Shown: positions 25,601-32,060, counted from the stretch's first letter. The stretch: 64,000 nucleotides of DNA from Azorinus chamasolen (GCA_963576725.1 OY755242.1:60695324-60759323), one strand, 5' to 3'. The notes: a model not told the origin generated them from the letters alone. Made by a program: numbers and translations.

Positions 25601-26202
25601 TCTTTGCACACAGGGTAGACCCAGATCAGACGGCTATAGGAACCGTCTGATCAGTATCTGCTCTGTTTACTTATGATATGACATAGATATGATTATACAG
25701 TTTCTGTCATGGTCAAATATACGTGTGTCCATGTGCTATTATAAAAAATAACATTCATGATGACATTTTTTCTTATATGAATATTTATTGAATTGAGGGC
25801 TAAAGAGGGGTATCTTGTAACCTAGTATTATAATTGAAATAGTTAAGCGTTCTGTTTGGTGATTACCGTTGCTACTGTTTGTTTATACAGGTCCATTTTA
25901 AAACGTCTGGCGAGAAAATAGTCCTCGTGTTCGTCGTCTTCGACAAGGCTGGTATATTTGTCCTCTGCCTCGTACCCAAATCCTTCCGCCGTGAATTCCC
26001 TACTGTCTTTGTGCCATTTTAGCAGAAGAACGGTGGGCGTTTTCAGCGAAATAAGTTGATTTGAACCGGCCATCCACTGATTACAGGAGATTTTCCCTGG
26101 GTCTTTCATGAACTCATGTTTGAAGGAGAAAGCGTATCCGGAGTAGGTCGTCCCGAAATCTATGGCCACTACCAAGAACCATTTATGTCGTGGTGTTGCC
26201 AT
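5549..26202 (-). CDS. HSPA12-like Hsp70-family ATPase, six-exon gene (601 aa)
   Basis: The gene is assembled from exons 26202-25867, 13287-13169, 9076-8977, 7465-7309, 6929-6795 and 6507-5549. Every intron is GT-AG and the phases (0,2,0,1,1) match across all joins. The spliced length is 1806 nt: 601 codons and a stop. The family has the actin-like ATPase fold. Phosphate-1 motif AIDFGTTYSG is at residues 13-22, the HSPA12 block [19 protein letters not shown] in exon 3, phosphate-2 DCGGGTID at 235-242, SGGNWGG in exon 5, and the adenosine-site VGGFAES near 399-405. The length is slightly below vertebrate HSPA12A/B (about 680). Like them it lacks the canonical Hsp70 substrate-binding domain, so a cytosolic stress, immune-signalling or scaffold role is more likely than classical folding; that is inference. 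No damage is seen, so it is probably functional. Introns, especially the first two, are filled with transposons. The start is the first in-frame Met just before RHKWFLVVAIDFG; an in-frame upstream Met exists but would sit before a possible acceptor (TTGTACAG). Confidence 0.9.
6795..6929 (-). CDS. HSPA12-like gene, exon 5
   Basis: 135 nt between TTTCATAG and GTAAGATG, phases 1 to 1. It completes DCGGGTIDV and carries VASGGNWGGTVVDENF, the HSPA12 version of the segment after phosphate-2. Confidence 0.92.
7309..7465 (-). CDS. HSPA12-like gene, exon 4
   Basis: 157 nt between TGTTTCCAG and GTAATCC, phases 0 to 1. It begins AGIDTENLAISLEPEAAS, the HSPA12 signature in which Hsp70 has a conserved EP-AA, and ends at the DCGG of phosphate-2. 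Confidence 0.92.
7735..8330. repeat. Two degraded family A repeats in HSPA12 intron 3
   Basis: 7735-7815 keeps CAGACCCTAATGAGAG and GGGTCTACTCTGTTTGCAAA. 8085-8330 keeps TACTCCATAAATATTCATA, ACGGTTCCTATAGGAGCC and ATCTGGATCTACTC. The sequence between them (7890-8080) repeats the family tail TCATGTAAGAAATTATTAC. The original borders are blurred. Confidence 0.6.
8333..8446. repeat. Family B hairpin repeat
   Basis: CTGATGAGACGCAGAGTTAT pairs with TTTGGCGTCTCATCTGG, flanked by GTGTCAAACAGC and GTTGTTTGACAA. The GGATCC corners typical of the family are lost. Confidence 0.65.
8453..8670. repeat. Family E hairpin repeat with long perfect stem
   Basis: CTTGAAACCATTGTGATAAA, TAGAGCATTTGCTCCTATAG and their reverse complement form an almost perfect palindrome of about 78 bp centred near 8532. 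The outer part is the shared TACGCCTTTCTACGCCTCTG lead-in and an AAGGGTT end. Confidence 0.8.
8745..8895. repeat. Family E repeat, core deleted
   Basis: It keeps ACGCCTCTGTAGAAGTC, TTTGAAATCAATGTGATAAA and the closing TATGGGTCTAAAAA. The palindrome core with GAGCATTTGC is missing, so this is a collapsed relative of 8453-8670. Confidence 0.6.
8977..9076 (-). CDS. HSPA12-like gene, exon 3
   Basis: 100 nt between TTACTAG and GTGAATATG, phases 2 to 0. It encodes RAAKVEMADIRWVLTV and then [18 protein letters not shown], the most conserved block of HSPA12 proteins. The duplicated exons at 51882 and 52775 are its paralogues. Confidence 0.92.
9340..9545. repeat. Family E hairpin repeat, degraded
   Basis: Residual arms TTTTTGAAACCATAAAAAAA, GCATTTGTTCTATTTATCAC and GATGGTTTT, plus the TCAAAGACGCTGGGCCTAAA tail, place it with 8453-8670. 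One arm is eroded. Confidence 0.6.
9830..10400. repeat. Composite repeat with GAAGTGTGAAGT-type short tandem tracts
   Basis: Two direct blocks (about 9850-9960 and 10270-10385) share GAATGCTATTAAAATCTT-type sequence followed by runs such as GTGAAGTATGAAGTGCGAA. An internal pair (10005-10035, 10230-10265) shares AAAAAGTAGTAAAGTCAAGC. The inner edge TCACCACGGGTTTTCG resembles the end of the minisatellite foldback at 34364-35612, so they may be relatives. Confidence 0.55.
10740..10820. repeat. Family B hairpin fragment
   Basis: TTTGGATCTTGATAAGACGC and GTCGTCTCATTAGGATCCAA form the family B stem. It lies just outside the left end of the Harbinger element. Confidence 0.55.
11165..11760 (+). pseudogene. 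Harbinger (HARBI1-like) transposase, N-terminal and catalytic part
   Basis: The frame reads LRFYATGAIQNCVGDTINIH, then SAVSRLIHRVSAALC, FPNVIWCIDGS (first catalytic Asp region) and, after frame changes, NLKLINCVVKYPRSVHNARK and LGDSPYSLRDWLM. These are consecutive HARBI1-type DDE blocks. Frameshifts and a stop within the GDS block show decay. Confidence 0.85.
11826..12368. mobile_element. Unclassified repeat inserted in the Harbinger transposase
   Basis: Harbinger homology is interrupted here, between the LRDWLMTH block and VTVERCIGVFKRRF. The insert has recurring 'AGTTATGA-ACATG-GAA' phrases and ends near GACGGACGGACAAGGCGATT and GTGTTGGGGGGTA, a type of GACGGAC-tailed repeat common in bivalve DNA (recollection, not checked). 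The 128-residue open frame in it has no recognisable family. Confidence 0.5.
12375..12510 (+). pseudogene. Harbinger transposase C-terminal block
   Basis: The plus strand reads VTVERCIGVFKRRFHSLHTE then YSPPRACRIITACLVLHNL, the conserved third catalytic Glu region and helix of Harbinger transposases. It is open over this stretch and in line with the upstream blocks once the insert is removed. Confidence 0.85.
12610..12965 (-). pseudogene. Harbinger Myb/SANT-like accessory protein fragment
   Basis: The minus-strand frame includes FSNKEKQ-like basic sequence and ACTAVTGAVNTVSLVKEEWF followed by SSDAKTQLRARRKPPTG. This is the trihelix 'AVN-V---V--KW-DLKS-AK' pattern of the DNA-binding partner encoded by Harbinger elements. 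It is divergently placed from the transposase as expected. Truncated and probably dead. Confidence 0.55.
13169..13287 (-). CDS. HSPA12-like gene, exon 2
   Basis: 119 nt between ATCCCAG and GTAAAAG, phases 0 to 2. It encodes GLSRDLKLKLAKGRNINMMR and then AFSMCIASLKDHFLAALEK, the segment after the first ATPase subdomain. It has the same length and phase as the paralogous exon at 55367-55485. The Harbinger element ends only 35 bp from its donor side. Confidence 0.92.
13365..13465. repeat. Family B hairpin repeat
   Basis: AGATGAGACGCCTAGTAAGT and CGGTGTCTCATCAGGATCC with ACAGTTCGG / CCAAACTGTTT flanks. Intron 1 of the HSPA12-like gene. Confidence 0.7.
13478..13716. repeat. Family A hairpin repeat, complete
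   Basis: It starts ACCCTTTCCCTTATGTAAGC and ends TGAATATTCATCAGGGAAC. Core arms CAGACGGCCCCTGTAAG and GAGCCGTCTGATCAGGGTC. Closely similar to the unit at 24570-24815. Confidence 0.8.
13790..13990. repeat. Family B hairpin repeat
   Basis: CTGATGAGATGCCGAGTTAT with TCGGCGTCTTATCTGGATCC and AAGCTGTTTGCAAA. Ends contain the TTAACCGTTATTGAGCAG-like border. Confidence 0.65.
14160..14400. repeat. Family C hairpin repeat, complete
   Basis: Outer ends ACAGTAGAAACTGTCTTAAG and GAGAGATTCTATTGTATAT are inverted. The inside is AATGCAGGTCAAAAGTAATT, AAAGCTCCTATAGGAGCTTT and GCATTAAGTAAACCACCTGC. Its GCGGCC / GTGGCC and 'AAGAGACC' terminal wording is shared by about a dozen copies here. Confidence 0.75.
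14478..14738 (+). pseudogene. Mariner transposase, N-terminal piece (1 of 3)
   Basis: In shifting frames the plus strand reads IYNEICKVYEHN, YRLVRNWITKFKSGV, DIARMTGISEGSARTI and KLGLRRKVARWIPH. These are the two helix-turn-helix motifs and the WVP-L linker of mariner transposases. Stops and frameshifts are present. The next part of the protein resumes at 16975; the gap holds later insertions. Confidence 0.85.
14739..14874. repeat. Repeat R, left part, inserted in mariner
   Basis: It shares GAAAGTAGGAGATCCTTCGA, AAGCAAAAGCAGCAAA and GCAATAGCGGTTATA with 27085-27210. Here the GACTGTGTATACTGAGGT motif occurs once; at 27207-27360 it is tandemly amplified. Confidence 0.7.
14875..15085. repeat. 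Family C hairpin repeat inserted in repeat R
   Basis: The ends GTAAAACCTCTCTATAGCGA and the inverse of it near 15075 enclose a very long stem: AAAGCAAGGTGAAAGTAAAA, CAGAACGCTCCTATA and the inverse. Comparison with 27085-27375 shows repeat R continuing on both sides, so this is a clean insertion. Confidence 0.8.
15086..15228. repeat. Repeat R, right part
   Basis: It continues as TACGGTCCTTATACAGAG and GTTAAATAGAAACAG, as at 27345-27380. It then runs into GATCAAATCGGAAGTTGTC and TTGGACCAGACGTATTTTT, matching 32740-32820 and, more weakly, 63900-63960. Confidence 0.65.
15229..16815. mobile_element. Non-autonomous DNA element with palindrome-studded inverted ends
   Basis: The ends TAGTCAATCTGTGAAATCAG and CTGATTACACAGATTGACTG are inverted. 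About 95 bp per side repeat CAGTCATTTCATGAAATGAC palindromes in opposite order. The insertion is defined by comparison with the uninterrupted copy at 32740-33000 (ACTCACGTATATATCCGTTC). A short TATATG duplication on both sides is possible. The 1.4-kb AT-rich interior has no transposase and contains a family A copy. Confidence 0.75.
16312..16508. repeat. Family A hairpin repeat inside the palindrome-ended element
   Basis: AGAGCAGACCCTGATCAGAC, GGCTCCTATAGGAGCCATC and GGTCTACGTTGTTTAC form the stem. Ends are ACCCTTTTCTTGTTCTA and GAAGGAAAGGGTT. Confidence 0.75.
16975..17390 (+). pseudogene. Mariner transposase, catalytic piece (2 of 3)
   Basis: The plus strand reads VFANI-TGDETWFHFFEPQ, then KHGRRPVIAKRKTSVKKVML, DISGLAIQ, GLFYKRKVLGKLRKY and GVRILHDNA-AHSFKVV, followed by WLSGRKYDSRN. 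The first two catalytic aspartates (GDETW, HDNA) are visible with mariner spacing. In-frame stops interrupt it. It is cut at about 17390 by the foldback element and resumes at 22476. Confidence 0.88.
17391..18900. repeat. Left arm of the foldback element, tandem ~353-bp units
   Basis: Unit boundaries can be followed with TTGTTGGGGTCC at about 17461, 17814 and 18171. Each unit carries CCATGGTAACCCGAGGTAA, ATAACTTTGCTTTTAGA and TATGAATATTAA(T/C)GAGGAAG. Open frames here repeat with the units and are not genes. The inner end has an AATATTAATGAGATGTAAA segment mirrored at 21090. Confidence 0.85.
18901..20690 (-). pseudogene. GC-rich core, possible DIRS-like retroelement fragment (gag plus start of RT)
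   Basis: Base composition changes abruptly from the AT-rich arms. On the minus strand, long but broken frames encode Ser/Arg/Pro-rich sequence (SRSSWSSRPCNYSSSSEYTS, HRSHCRRR). The end near 18910-19010 reads RTITQDPLTLSIVEEGYRVP then PPLSREMG. The latter resembles the start of DIRS/Ngaro-type reverse transcriptases ('I--DP-VL--V--GY'). No YADD motif or tyrosine recombinase is present. It may be captured cargo. Weak identification. Confidence 0.4.
19595..19637. repeat. (GA)n microsatellite
   Basis: About 21 GA dinucleotides in the core of the foldback element; they give the LSLSLS run in the minus-strand frame. Confidence 0.95.
20965..22475. repeat. Right arm of the foldback element, inverted tandem ~353-bp units
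   Basis: Mirror of the left arm: GGACCCCAACGAACAATTT-type boundaries at about 21693, 22048 and 22397, with TTACCTCGGGTTACCATGG in each unit. Arm-to-arm similarity looks as high as unit-to-unit similarity. Confidence 0.85.
22476..22610 (+). pseudogene. Mariner transposase, C-terminal piece (3 of 3)
   Basis: It resumes the reading as NEVCSAVHQCLLGAP, then in another frame KDYEQEI, the conserved tail after the third Asp of mariner transposases. With piece 2 it restores YDSRN-EVCSAV across the foldback insertion. The segment with the third catalytic Asp seems deleted. Confidence 0.75.
22611..24060. other. Intron 1 sequence, nothing recognised
   Basis: AT-rich sequence within HSPA12 intron 1. 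GGTTT(C/T)GGCAAACT occurs twice (23371, 23470). No open frame longer than about 64 codons, no inverted ends and no RNA gene signal. Confidence 0.4.
24108..24212. repeat. Imperfect tandem repeat of CCGAAACGTCCTAGG
   Basis: Five or six degenerate 15-19 bp units (GCCGAAACGTCCTAGGCCGA, GGCCAAAACGTCCTGGGCC, GAAACATCCGGGGCGAAAC). The open frame across it (RPRKFRPGCFGPGRF on the minus strand) is a by-product. Confidence 0.75.
24570..24815. repeat. Family A hairpin repeat, complete
   Basis: ACCCTTTCCCTTATGCAAGC to ATATAACAGGGAATGGGT. Core CAGACGACTCCTATAAG with GAGCCGTCTGATCAGGGTC. Confidence 0.8.
25015..25260. repeat. 33-bp tandem repeat
   Basis: About seven units built on CCGAATATTATCCAGAATAT plus TACTATACAAT. 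The period is divisible by three, so both strands show repetitive frames (PEYYPEYYYTI on plus, NIRELYSNILD on minus). Unit variation looks neutral. Confidence 0.85.
25438..25565. repeat. Family C repeat, palindrome centre lost
   Basis: TACAGTATACCCTCCCTTAA then GCGACCACTGAGTAC, and later GGGTCCTGCATTAAGTCATC and ACCTGCC. Both family ends of the inner arms survive. Confidence 0.55.
25568..25805. repeat. Family A hairpin repeat next to HSPA12 exon 1
   Basis: TACTCCATAAATACGCC lead-in, stem CAGATCAGACGGCTATAGG and AACCGTCTGATCAGTATC, tail ATATGAATATTTATTG. It ends about 60 bp from the exon 1 donor site. Confidence 0.8.
25867..26202 (-). CDS. HSPA12-like gene, exon 1
   Basis: 336 nt from ATG to GTAATCACC donor, phase 0. 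It encodes MATPRHKWFLVVAIDFGTTY then SGYAFSF, with the phosphate-1 loop. It ends in FLARRFKMDLYKQTVAT. The 5' untranslated part may begin at a splice acceptor (TTGTACAG) seven bases before the ATG; I cannot place the promoter. Confidence 0.88.
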
Positions 26203-26304
26203 TGAGCTGTACAAATGGTAATATGGTAATATTTGAGGATGATTTCTAAACGCAATGATCCATGTCATACAGGAAAACCTCTCTACAACGAGCTTTCAAT
26301 GTTT

Positions 26305-26495
26305 AACCCTTTCCCTTTTCTACATTTAGTTCAATTTTCAATACATACTGAATATTCATGTACAAATTAATTATAATGAAATAGAGAACATGGAACATGG
26401 TAGCCATTTCAGAAACTAACAACAGGAGCTGTCTGATGTTGGTCTTCTCTGTTTGCAAAAGCGGGAAAATGCGTTTATATGAAGGAAAGGGGGGA
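26305..26495. repeat. Family A-related repeat upstream of HSPA12 exon 1
   Basis: Ends ACCCTTTCCCTTTTCTACAT and ATGAAGGAAAGGGGGG, with CAGGAGCTGTCTGATG and GGTCTTCTCTGTTTGCAAAA. Only one arm of the core stem is kept. Confidence 0.6.
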
Positions 26496-26572
26496 TAATA
26501 CATGTTTTTGTTCAGTGCGGCAGGAAAACAAGGAGCTGTCATTACTTTACATATTCGATAATCGGCAAGCAA

Positions 26573-26790
26573 TTTTTCAAAAATTCTGAAGACAGGAGAT
26601 CTTTTGAAAGTAAAAATGGCAATGCGAAAAGGGAAGTTTACAGACTCAGTTTTATTGAGTCTGTTCATGAGCAATTATTAAAAGTGTAACACTACTCACG
26701 ACCCCTAACACCGGGCGTAAGCGGTATTCCATTTCCATATCTACAAACATTGCTCATCCCGAAGAACCAGAAAATATAACAACACTGATA
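26573..26790. repeat. Dispersed repeat, inverted partner of 2630-2850
   Basis: It shares TTTTATTGAGTCTGTTCATG, AACACTACTCACG and ACCAGAAAATATAACAACA with the reverse complement of the 2.6-kb copy. It lies 0.4-0.6 kb upstream of the HSPA12 start, so it could overlap promoter sequence. Confidence 0.6.
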
Positions 26791-26829
26791 ATGATGTACG
26801 GGGCGGTGTTTCACGACCGACACACTAGC

Positions 26830-27080
26830 ACTCAACCCTTCGCTTGCTATTCACGTCAATATACCTACCTGTAAATAGTGAAGACCCAGATGAGACAGCT
26901 CCTGCAGGAGCTGTCTCATCAGGGTCTCCACTATTTACAAGTTGATTGTGCAGCCAGTGCACTCCACAGCAGTGATTGCACAGCGAAATACTTGTACACA
27001 GTGAAGATATATGTAATTATACAACAGGGCATGGGTAAAGAAGGAGAAATGTATTTTAAAATTCAGCAAGAGAAGGGTTA
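26830..27080. repeat. Family G hairpin repeat
   Basis: AAATAGTGAAGACCCAGATG, AGACAGCTCCTGCAGGAGCT and GTCTCATCAGGGTCTCCACT form a near-perfect stem. Ends CAACCCTTCGCTTGCTATTC and TCAGCAAGAGAAGGGTTAA are inverted-like. An inverted partial copy lies at 40905-41108. Confidence 0.8.
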
Positions 27081-27084
27081 ATAC

Positions 27085-27375
27085 CTGCTTTTGTGTAGTA
27101 CATGAATTCTGAAAGTAGGAGATCTTTCGAAAGCAAAAGCAGCAAATGGTAGCCTCGGTTCAAGACACCCATATTAGATTAGTTGTCGCAATAGCGGTTA
27201 TATACGACTGTGTATACTGAAGTATGCGGTCCTCGTACATATACGACTGTGTATACTGAGGTATGCGGTCCTTATACATATTCGACTGTGTATACTGAGG
27301 TATGCGGTCCTTATACATATTCGACTGTGTATACTGAGGTATGCGGTCCTTATACATAGACAAGTGTTAAATAGA
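27085..27375. repeat. Repeat R with amplified 39-bp minisatellite
   Basis: Its flanks match 14739-14874 and 15086-15120. The region 27207-27360 is four tandem 39-bp units of CGACTGTGTATACTGAGGTA plus TGCGGTCCTTATACATA. The minus-strand frame DRIPQYTQSNMYK is an artefact of a period divisible by three. Confidence 0.8.
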
Positions 27376-27469
27376 AACAGCTACAAATAAACATACAATA
27401 CAGCAACCACGCCTGGTCAGTGGTAATACGTAACTCATGTGTAACAATGCAGACTTAAAGCAGAGAACC

Positions 27470-27605
27470 ATATAAGATGCGTAAATTAAAGCATTTTCAA
27501 TGATAACTCCTTTATTTCTCCATTAAGCCCTATAATGTGACCATTCTTTAGAATCGTCTCTTCAAGACGATTCTACAGAATGGTCACAGTATAGGGTTTG
27601 GTGGA
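27470..27605. repeat. Family D hairpin repeat, left part (split by LINE)
   Basis: GACCATTCTTTAGAATCGTC and GACGATTCTACAGAATGGTC form the stem. It stops at GGGTTTGGTGGA. The matching right end AAATGACGATTTTAGCATTT is at 32462, so a 4.85-kb insertion splits this copy. Confidence 0.8.
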
Positions 27606-27770
27606 ATGAATGAATGAAAGACTTTATTTAACGAGGGTAGCTCAATTAGTCTAATGACTAATCTACCTTGAGGCCCTCAAACAAAAGCAGTTCATACAAA
27701 ATACAAAACAGTAAAACACAGATATATAATTATATACATATACGCACAAGAAATCAATGTTCAGAAATGA
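27606..27770 (-). repeat. LINE 3' end, copy 1
   Basis: TGAATGAATGAAAGACTTTA then TTTAACGAGGGTAGCTCAAT and GCCCTCAAACAAAAGCAG. The same order recurs at 28245 and 28588, so this is a conserved 3' terminal module. Confidence 0.75.
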
Positions 27771-27799
27771 ACACATTGCTCGCTAAGTAATGTTGCGTC

Positions 27800-28240
27800 T
27801 GTATAATTAAAAAGTGCCGTCTGCTTCAATTTGTAGATATATTGTTCAAGGACACGCCTTATCAAACGTCGAGTAACTTGGCGTCTAATCTGGATCCAAT
27901 ATGTTATCATAGGTTTGATTTTCCACTAGCATCCAAACAGTTAATATAACGTTGGATCTAACTTAACTGTTGCTAAAATGAAAAACATAAATGCAATTTG
28001 ACCCCGATTCAGATGGATGAATGCACGCGCTATTAAAACCACATATTTGTGACGTCATTTACCCACGATGTCAATACTATAATACGAGAAAATATTTTGC
28101 TCAGTTTTAGTTAAAATAAAGTGTCATCTGCTTCAAAATTAGAAAAATGCAGTTAGAGTGTAAACTAATTGAAACTGATGAGACATTGAATTATTCAACG
28201 TCTCATCTGGATCCAAACTATATGCACAAGGTTTATGACG
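27800..28240. repeat. Two family B hairpin repeats
   Basis: 27835-27960 has CTTATCAAACGTCGAGTAAC and TTGGCGTCTAATCTGGATCC. 28120-28230 has CTGATGAGACATTGAATTAT and CAACGTCTCATCTGGATCCA. Both are internal to the LINE insertion, so they are younger than its 3' end or lie between nested copies. Confidence 0.65.
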
Positions 28241-28244
28241 AATT

Positions 28245-28440
28245 GAATGAATGAATGAAAGGCTAGAGAGTAACCCAATTAATCTAAATTAATGAATGAA
28301 TGCTAAAATACTTTATTTAATGAGGGTAGCTCGATAAGCCTAATGGTTAAATGTACCCCGAGGCTTTGTAATCAGTACATTTCATACATCTATATGCAAA
28401 ATAACAATCATAGAACATAATAAACAATGTGTCCAATGAT
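28245..28440 (-). repeat. LINE 3' end, copy 2
   Basis: TGAATGAATGAAAGGC, ACTTTATTTAATGAGGGTAG and CTCGATAAGCCTAATGG, parallel to 27606. Probably a truncated second element. Confidence 0.7.
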
Positions 28441-28587
28441 GATACTATGCTAAACCATTTCAATAACGCAAATTGAAATTAGCATACTTATACAAACTAC
28501 ATAGACAAAGTTTCAAATAGAACTGAAACAAGCAAGAAACTTCTATGGGAAGTTTCCTACATGGATCCGTTCCGTTTGCGCCATATG

Positions 28588-28740
28588 TCAATGAATGAAT
28601 GAAACACTATTTTACGAGGGTAGCTCGGTTAGTCAAAAGACTAATTTACCCCCGCGGCCCTCAGAAAAGACATTTCATACACTATTACAACTCTAAACAA
28701 ACAGCATATTAAAATGCATATTAAATAATACTAACAGTGT
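28588..28740 (-). repeat. LINE 3' end, copy 3
   Basis: CAATGAATGAATGAAACACT, ACGAGGGTAGCTCGGTTAGT and CCCGCGGCCCTCAG. This may be the original 3' end of the reverse-transcriptase-bearing element. Confidence 0.7.
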
Positions 28741-29747
28741 ATTAGTTATATGTGTACAGTACCCTTTTCTAACATATATTTTTACACAAAATGAGAAGTC
28801 CCTAATCAGAATCTCCTGCATGAAGTGTCTGATATGGGTTTGCTCTGTTTGTTAATAATAGAAGAAAAAAAAGGTTTTTTTTTCTGAAGAAAGGCAACTA
28901 GTTTTCAGGAATATTAAAACTACAATTTCAAATATCGGTAATACTGATATTTCCATGAATAATTAGTGTAATAAGAAGAGCAATGAGCACATATAATACA
29001 AATAAGAATCTGGAACAGTTTTAACAACAACACGAATGACAAAAGCATATTTCGGTGTTCTTACCCTTCCTTCTGTCTTAATATACAAACAGTGTAGATC
29101 CAGATCTTACAACTTTAAAAAAGCTGTAAAAATGGATAACACACCCGTTGATATGATGGAGTGTACAATATTATAGAGACAATACGGTAATTCATTATTT
29201 CGTATCTACTTGAACAAATAAAACGGTTAAATACACAGCGGAATAGGTAAGAAACCGAAAGCCACATGTATATCAACAGACACATTGAAAAATTATTTTA
29301 TTAGAATTCATATCAAAACTTTCAAACAGAGTTTATCCAGATTAAACTTTCGAAAGGGAACTTTCAACTTGGATCTGCTCTATTTTTGGGAGTTAGAACT
29401 CACTTTTGTTATGTTCAAATATATTACATACTCATAGTTGCCATTGAATAAACAAAATAGGTATATGGGAGCTCTAAGATCGTAATATATACTGTTTTGA
29501 ATTATGTAGACATAATCACATTAATTAATGGCGAACTTTAATATTTAATACTGGTAATACGATAACCATTATACTGCATTTTACATGTGTATTTCTATCA
29601 ACCTATAGCTGACGCCTTTGTCAATATCAAATCCATCAATAGTCTGTAAATGAATTTAAAGTGCACACAGATACGGCCAAATAACCAAAATAGTAATATA
29701 TCTTAAGTGTAAGATATATAATATTCACGAGTAAAGTACATGTTATC
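28741..29747. other. AT-rich 3' region of the LINE, non-coding
   Basis: It holds a degraded family A-like core at 28800-28850 (CCTAATCAGAATCTCCTGC, GTTTGCTCTGTTTG). Otherwise it is low-complexity AT-rich DNA with no open frames. Confidence 0.45.
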
Positions 29748-32060
29748 TTATCGTTGAGATCTTAACCACCGAATAAAGTTAACAGTAAAACTATCAATAG
29801 TTTTCATGGTTCTTATTGTTTCTGGTATTTTATTCCATATTGAAGGTCCTGAGTATGATATACTTTGTTTAAAAAGTTCTAATTTTGGGCGATGTATTTT
29901 ATAATTTATTGAACTTGATGATCGTAAACTGTTGTAAACTTTCGTTTCGTTTTCGAACATATTGTTAATATAAGTCGGAACTAATCCTTTAGATACCTTA
30001 TACATAAACTTGGCCTTCTGCAAAATAACCTTGTCAGAAAAAGTCAGACAGCTCATTTTCTCTAATGACTGAGACACAGATACGTAATCTGTACCGAATA
30101 TAATTTTGCAGGCTCTTGTTTGTAATGAAAATAATCTATTGGCACTGTTTGTATTTGAACTTCCCCAAACAATATTGCAAAACTCTAAATGAGGTTGAAT
30201 ATAGGCATTATAAAATATTATTCTAGAATGAAGTGGAATATACCATTTGATTCTAGATAATAACCATATATTAGTTGAAAGCTTTCTTCTTACTTTATTG
30301 ATATGGTCATCCCATTTAAGATTTTCATTGAAATTTACTCCCAATAACTTTTCTCCCTTGGATAATTTAAGAACAACATTTTTGAAAGTCAAAGACAGAG
30401 AACTATTTGTAAGCCGTGCCCTTTTATGAGGAGTCGTAATCAATAGTACTTTGGTTTTATCAGTATTGAGAATCATTCCATTTGAGTTACACCATGTTTC
30501 AAGATTGTTTAAACAGGTTTGAAGGTTTCTTTCTACAGTTTCCAACGAGTAATGGATATCATGTATAGTAGTGTCATCTGCATACATGTCGGTTTTGCTT
30601 ATTTCTTCTGACAGTGAAAGAGGCAAATCGTTTATAAAAACCAAAAACATTAGTGGGCCGAGGATAGAGCCTTGAGGCACACCACATGATATGTCCTTTT
30701 CAGAAGATGTAACTCCGTTTAGACAAACAGTTTGTTTTCTGCTTAACAAGTATGATTTAAACCAGTCTAAAGAACGTTTTGAACATTTGTAAATGCTTAA
30801 TTTTTGTAAAAGAATATTATGATCAACCAAATCGAATGCTTTTTTAAAATCCACCATAACTACCCCTACAATATACCCATCATTGATTGCTTTTAGCCAT
30901 TTGTCTATAATATGTACAAGGGCGGTTTCGCAGCTATGATTTTTTCTGAACCCACTCTGAGTTTGAATGATAAGCTTATAATGATTAAGGTAATTCATAA
31001 AAGTATCATGAACATGTTTCTCTAGTATCTTGGATAAAGTAGGAAGTATAGAGATAGGCCTGTAGTTATTTACATCTTGTTTAGACCCTGATTTGAATAA
31101 TGGAGTGACCTTTGCAGATTTCCAAGTCTCAGGGAATACATTTTGTGATATAGTAAGGTTAAGTATGTGATGAATAACAGGGTATATCAAGTTAGCTGAT
31201 AGTTTTAAAATCCGTGGACCAATTTCATCTAGGCCAGTTGACTTAGAAATATTTAAATTCAAAAGCATATTGTTTACATTTTCTTTGCCAACATTTGGAA
31301 TATTGAAGAACATAGGGTCTGGCACACGGCTGTTAACAAAAGTTTTAACATCATTAAAATCGGAAGAAGAAATTGGTTCTTTCAATTTGGCTGCGATATT
31401 TGTGAAAAATGTATTAAACTCATCTGACATCTGTTCAGGCTCAGTTATATCAATACCATCTACAGAAAGGCTATTAACAAAACACTTATCCTGCTTAGGC
31501 GACCTGAATTCTTTGAATAATTTCCAAATAGAAGATGGGTTGTTTTGTCCTTCAGAAATTTTCTTTCCATATGAATTTTTCTTTGCATTATGAATTAAAT
31601 TGGATACTCTATTTCTGTATAATTTATAGTTTATTTCATCATTTCTCAATTTTAATTTATCTCTTTCTTCCATAGCATCAAGAATCTCTGCAGTTAACCA
31701 GTCAGGCTGTTTAGTCCTTTTAACCCTATGATGACGCAGGGGTACATGTTTATCAATAACAGATGAAAATTTTACCATAAATGATTTCAGCGCCTTGTTG
31801 ACATCAGTAATGAGCATAACATCATTGAAGTCTATGTTTCCTAAATCTTCAAGAAAATCATTCTCGTTAAAATATTTAAAAGATCTGTATTTTATAGCGT
31901 GGTGCTTCGATTTTTTATATTTATGGTTCATTTTTCTTGAACAAAAATTTGGATAATGGTCACTTATACTTAACCTTGGAACTGATGTCCAAATAATATT
32001 CTGAGAGTTATCTGAATAAATATGGTCGATTAAAGTTTTTGAAGCACCATAAACACGTGT
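29748..32060 (-). pseudogene. LINE ORF2: end of endonuclease, reverse transcriptase and C-terminal domain
   Basis: The uninterrupted frame has 727 codons from its first Met and stays open further upstream through SKTLIDHIY and RLSISDHYPNF, the SDH endonuclease motif. Reverse transcriptase blocks in order: NYRPISILPTLSKILEK, QSGFRKNHSCETALVHIIDK, VVMVDFKKAFDLVDH, SCGVPQGSILGPLMFLVFIN and the catalytic MYADDTTI. The C-terminal part ends FTVNFIRWLRSQR. Only a frameshift near 32070 and 5' truncation disable it. The intact RT points to recent insertion. Clade choice (L2, CR1 or Jockey-like) is by pattern only. Confidence 0.88.

Noticed and set aside
27160..27363. 67-codon minus frame with DRIPQYTQSNMYK repeats
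   Set aside because: A 39-bp minisatellite translated in phase.
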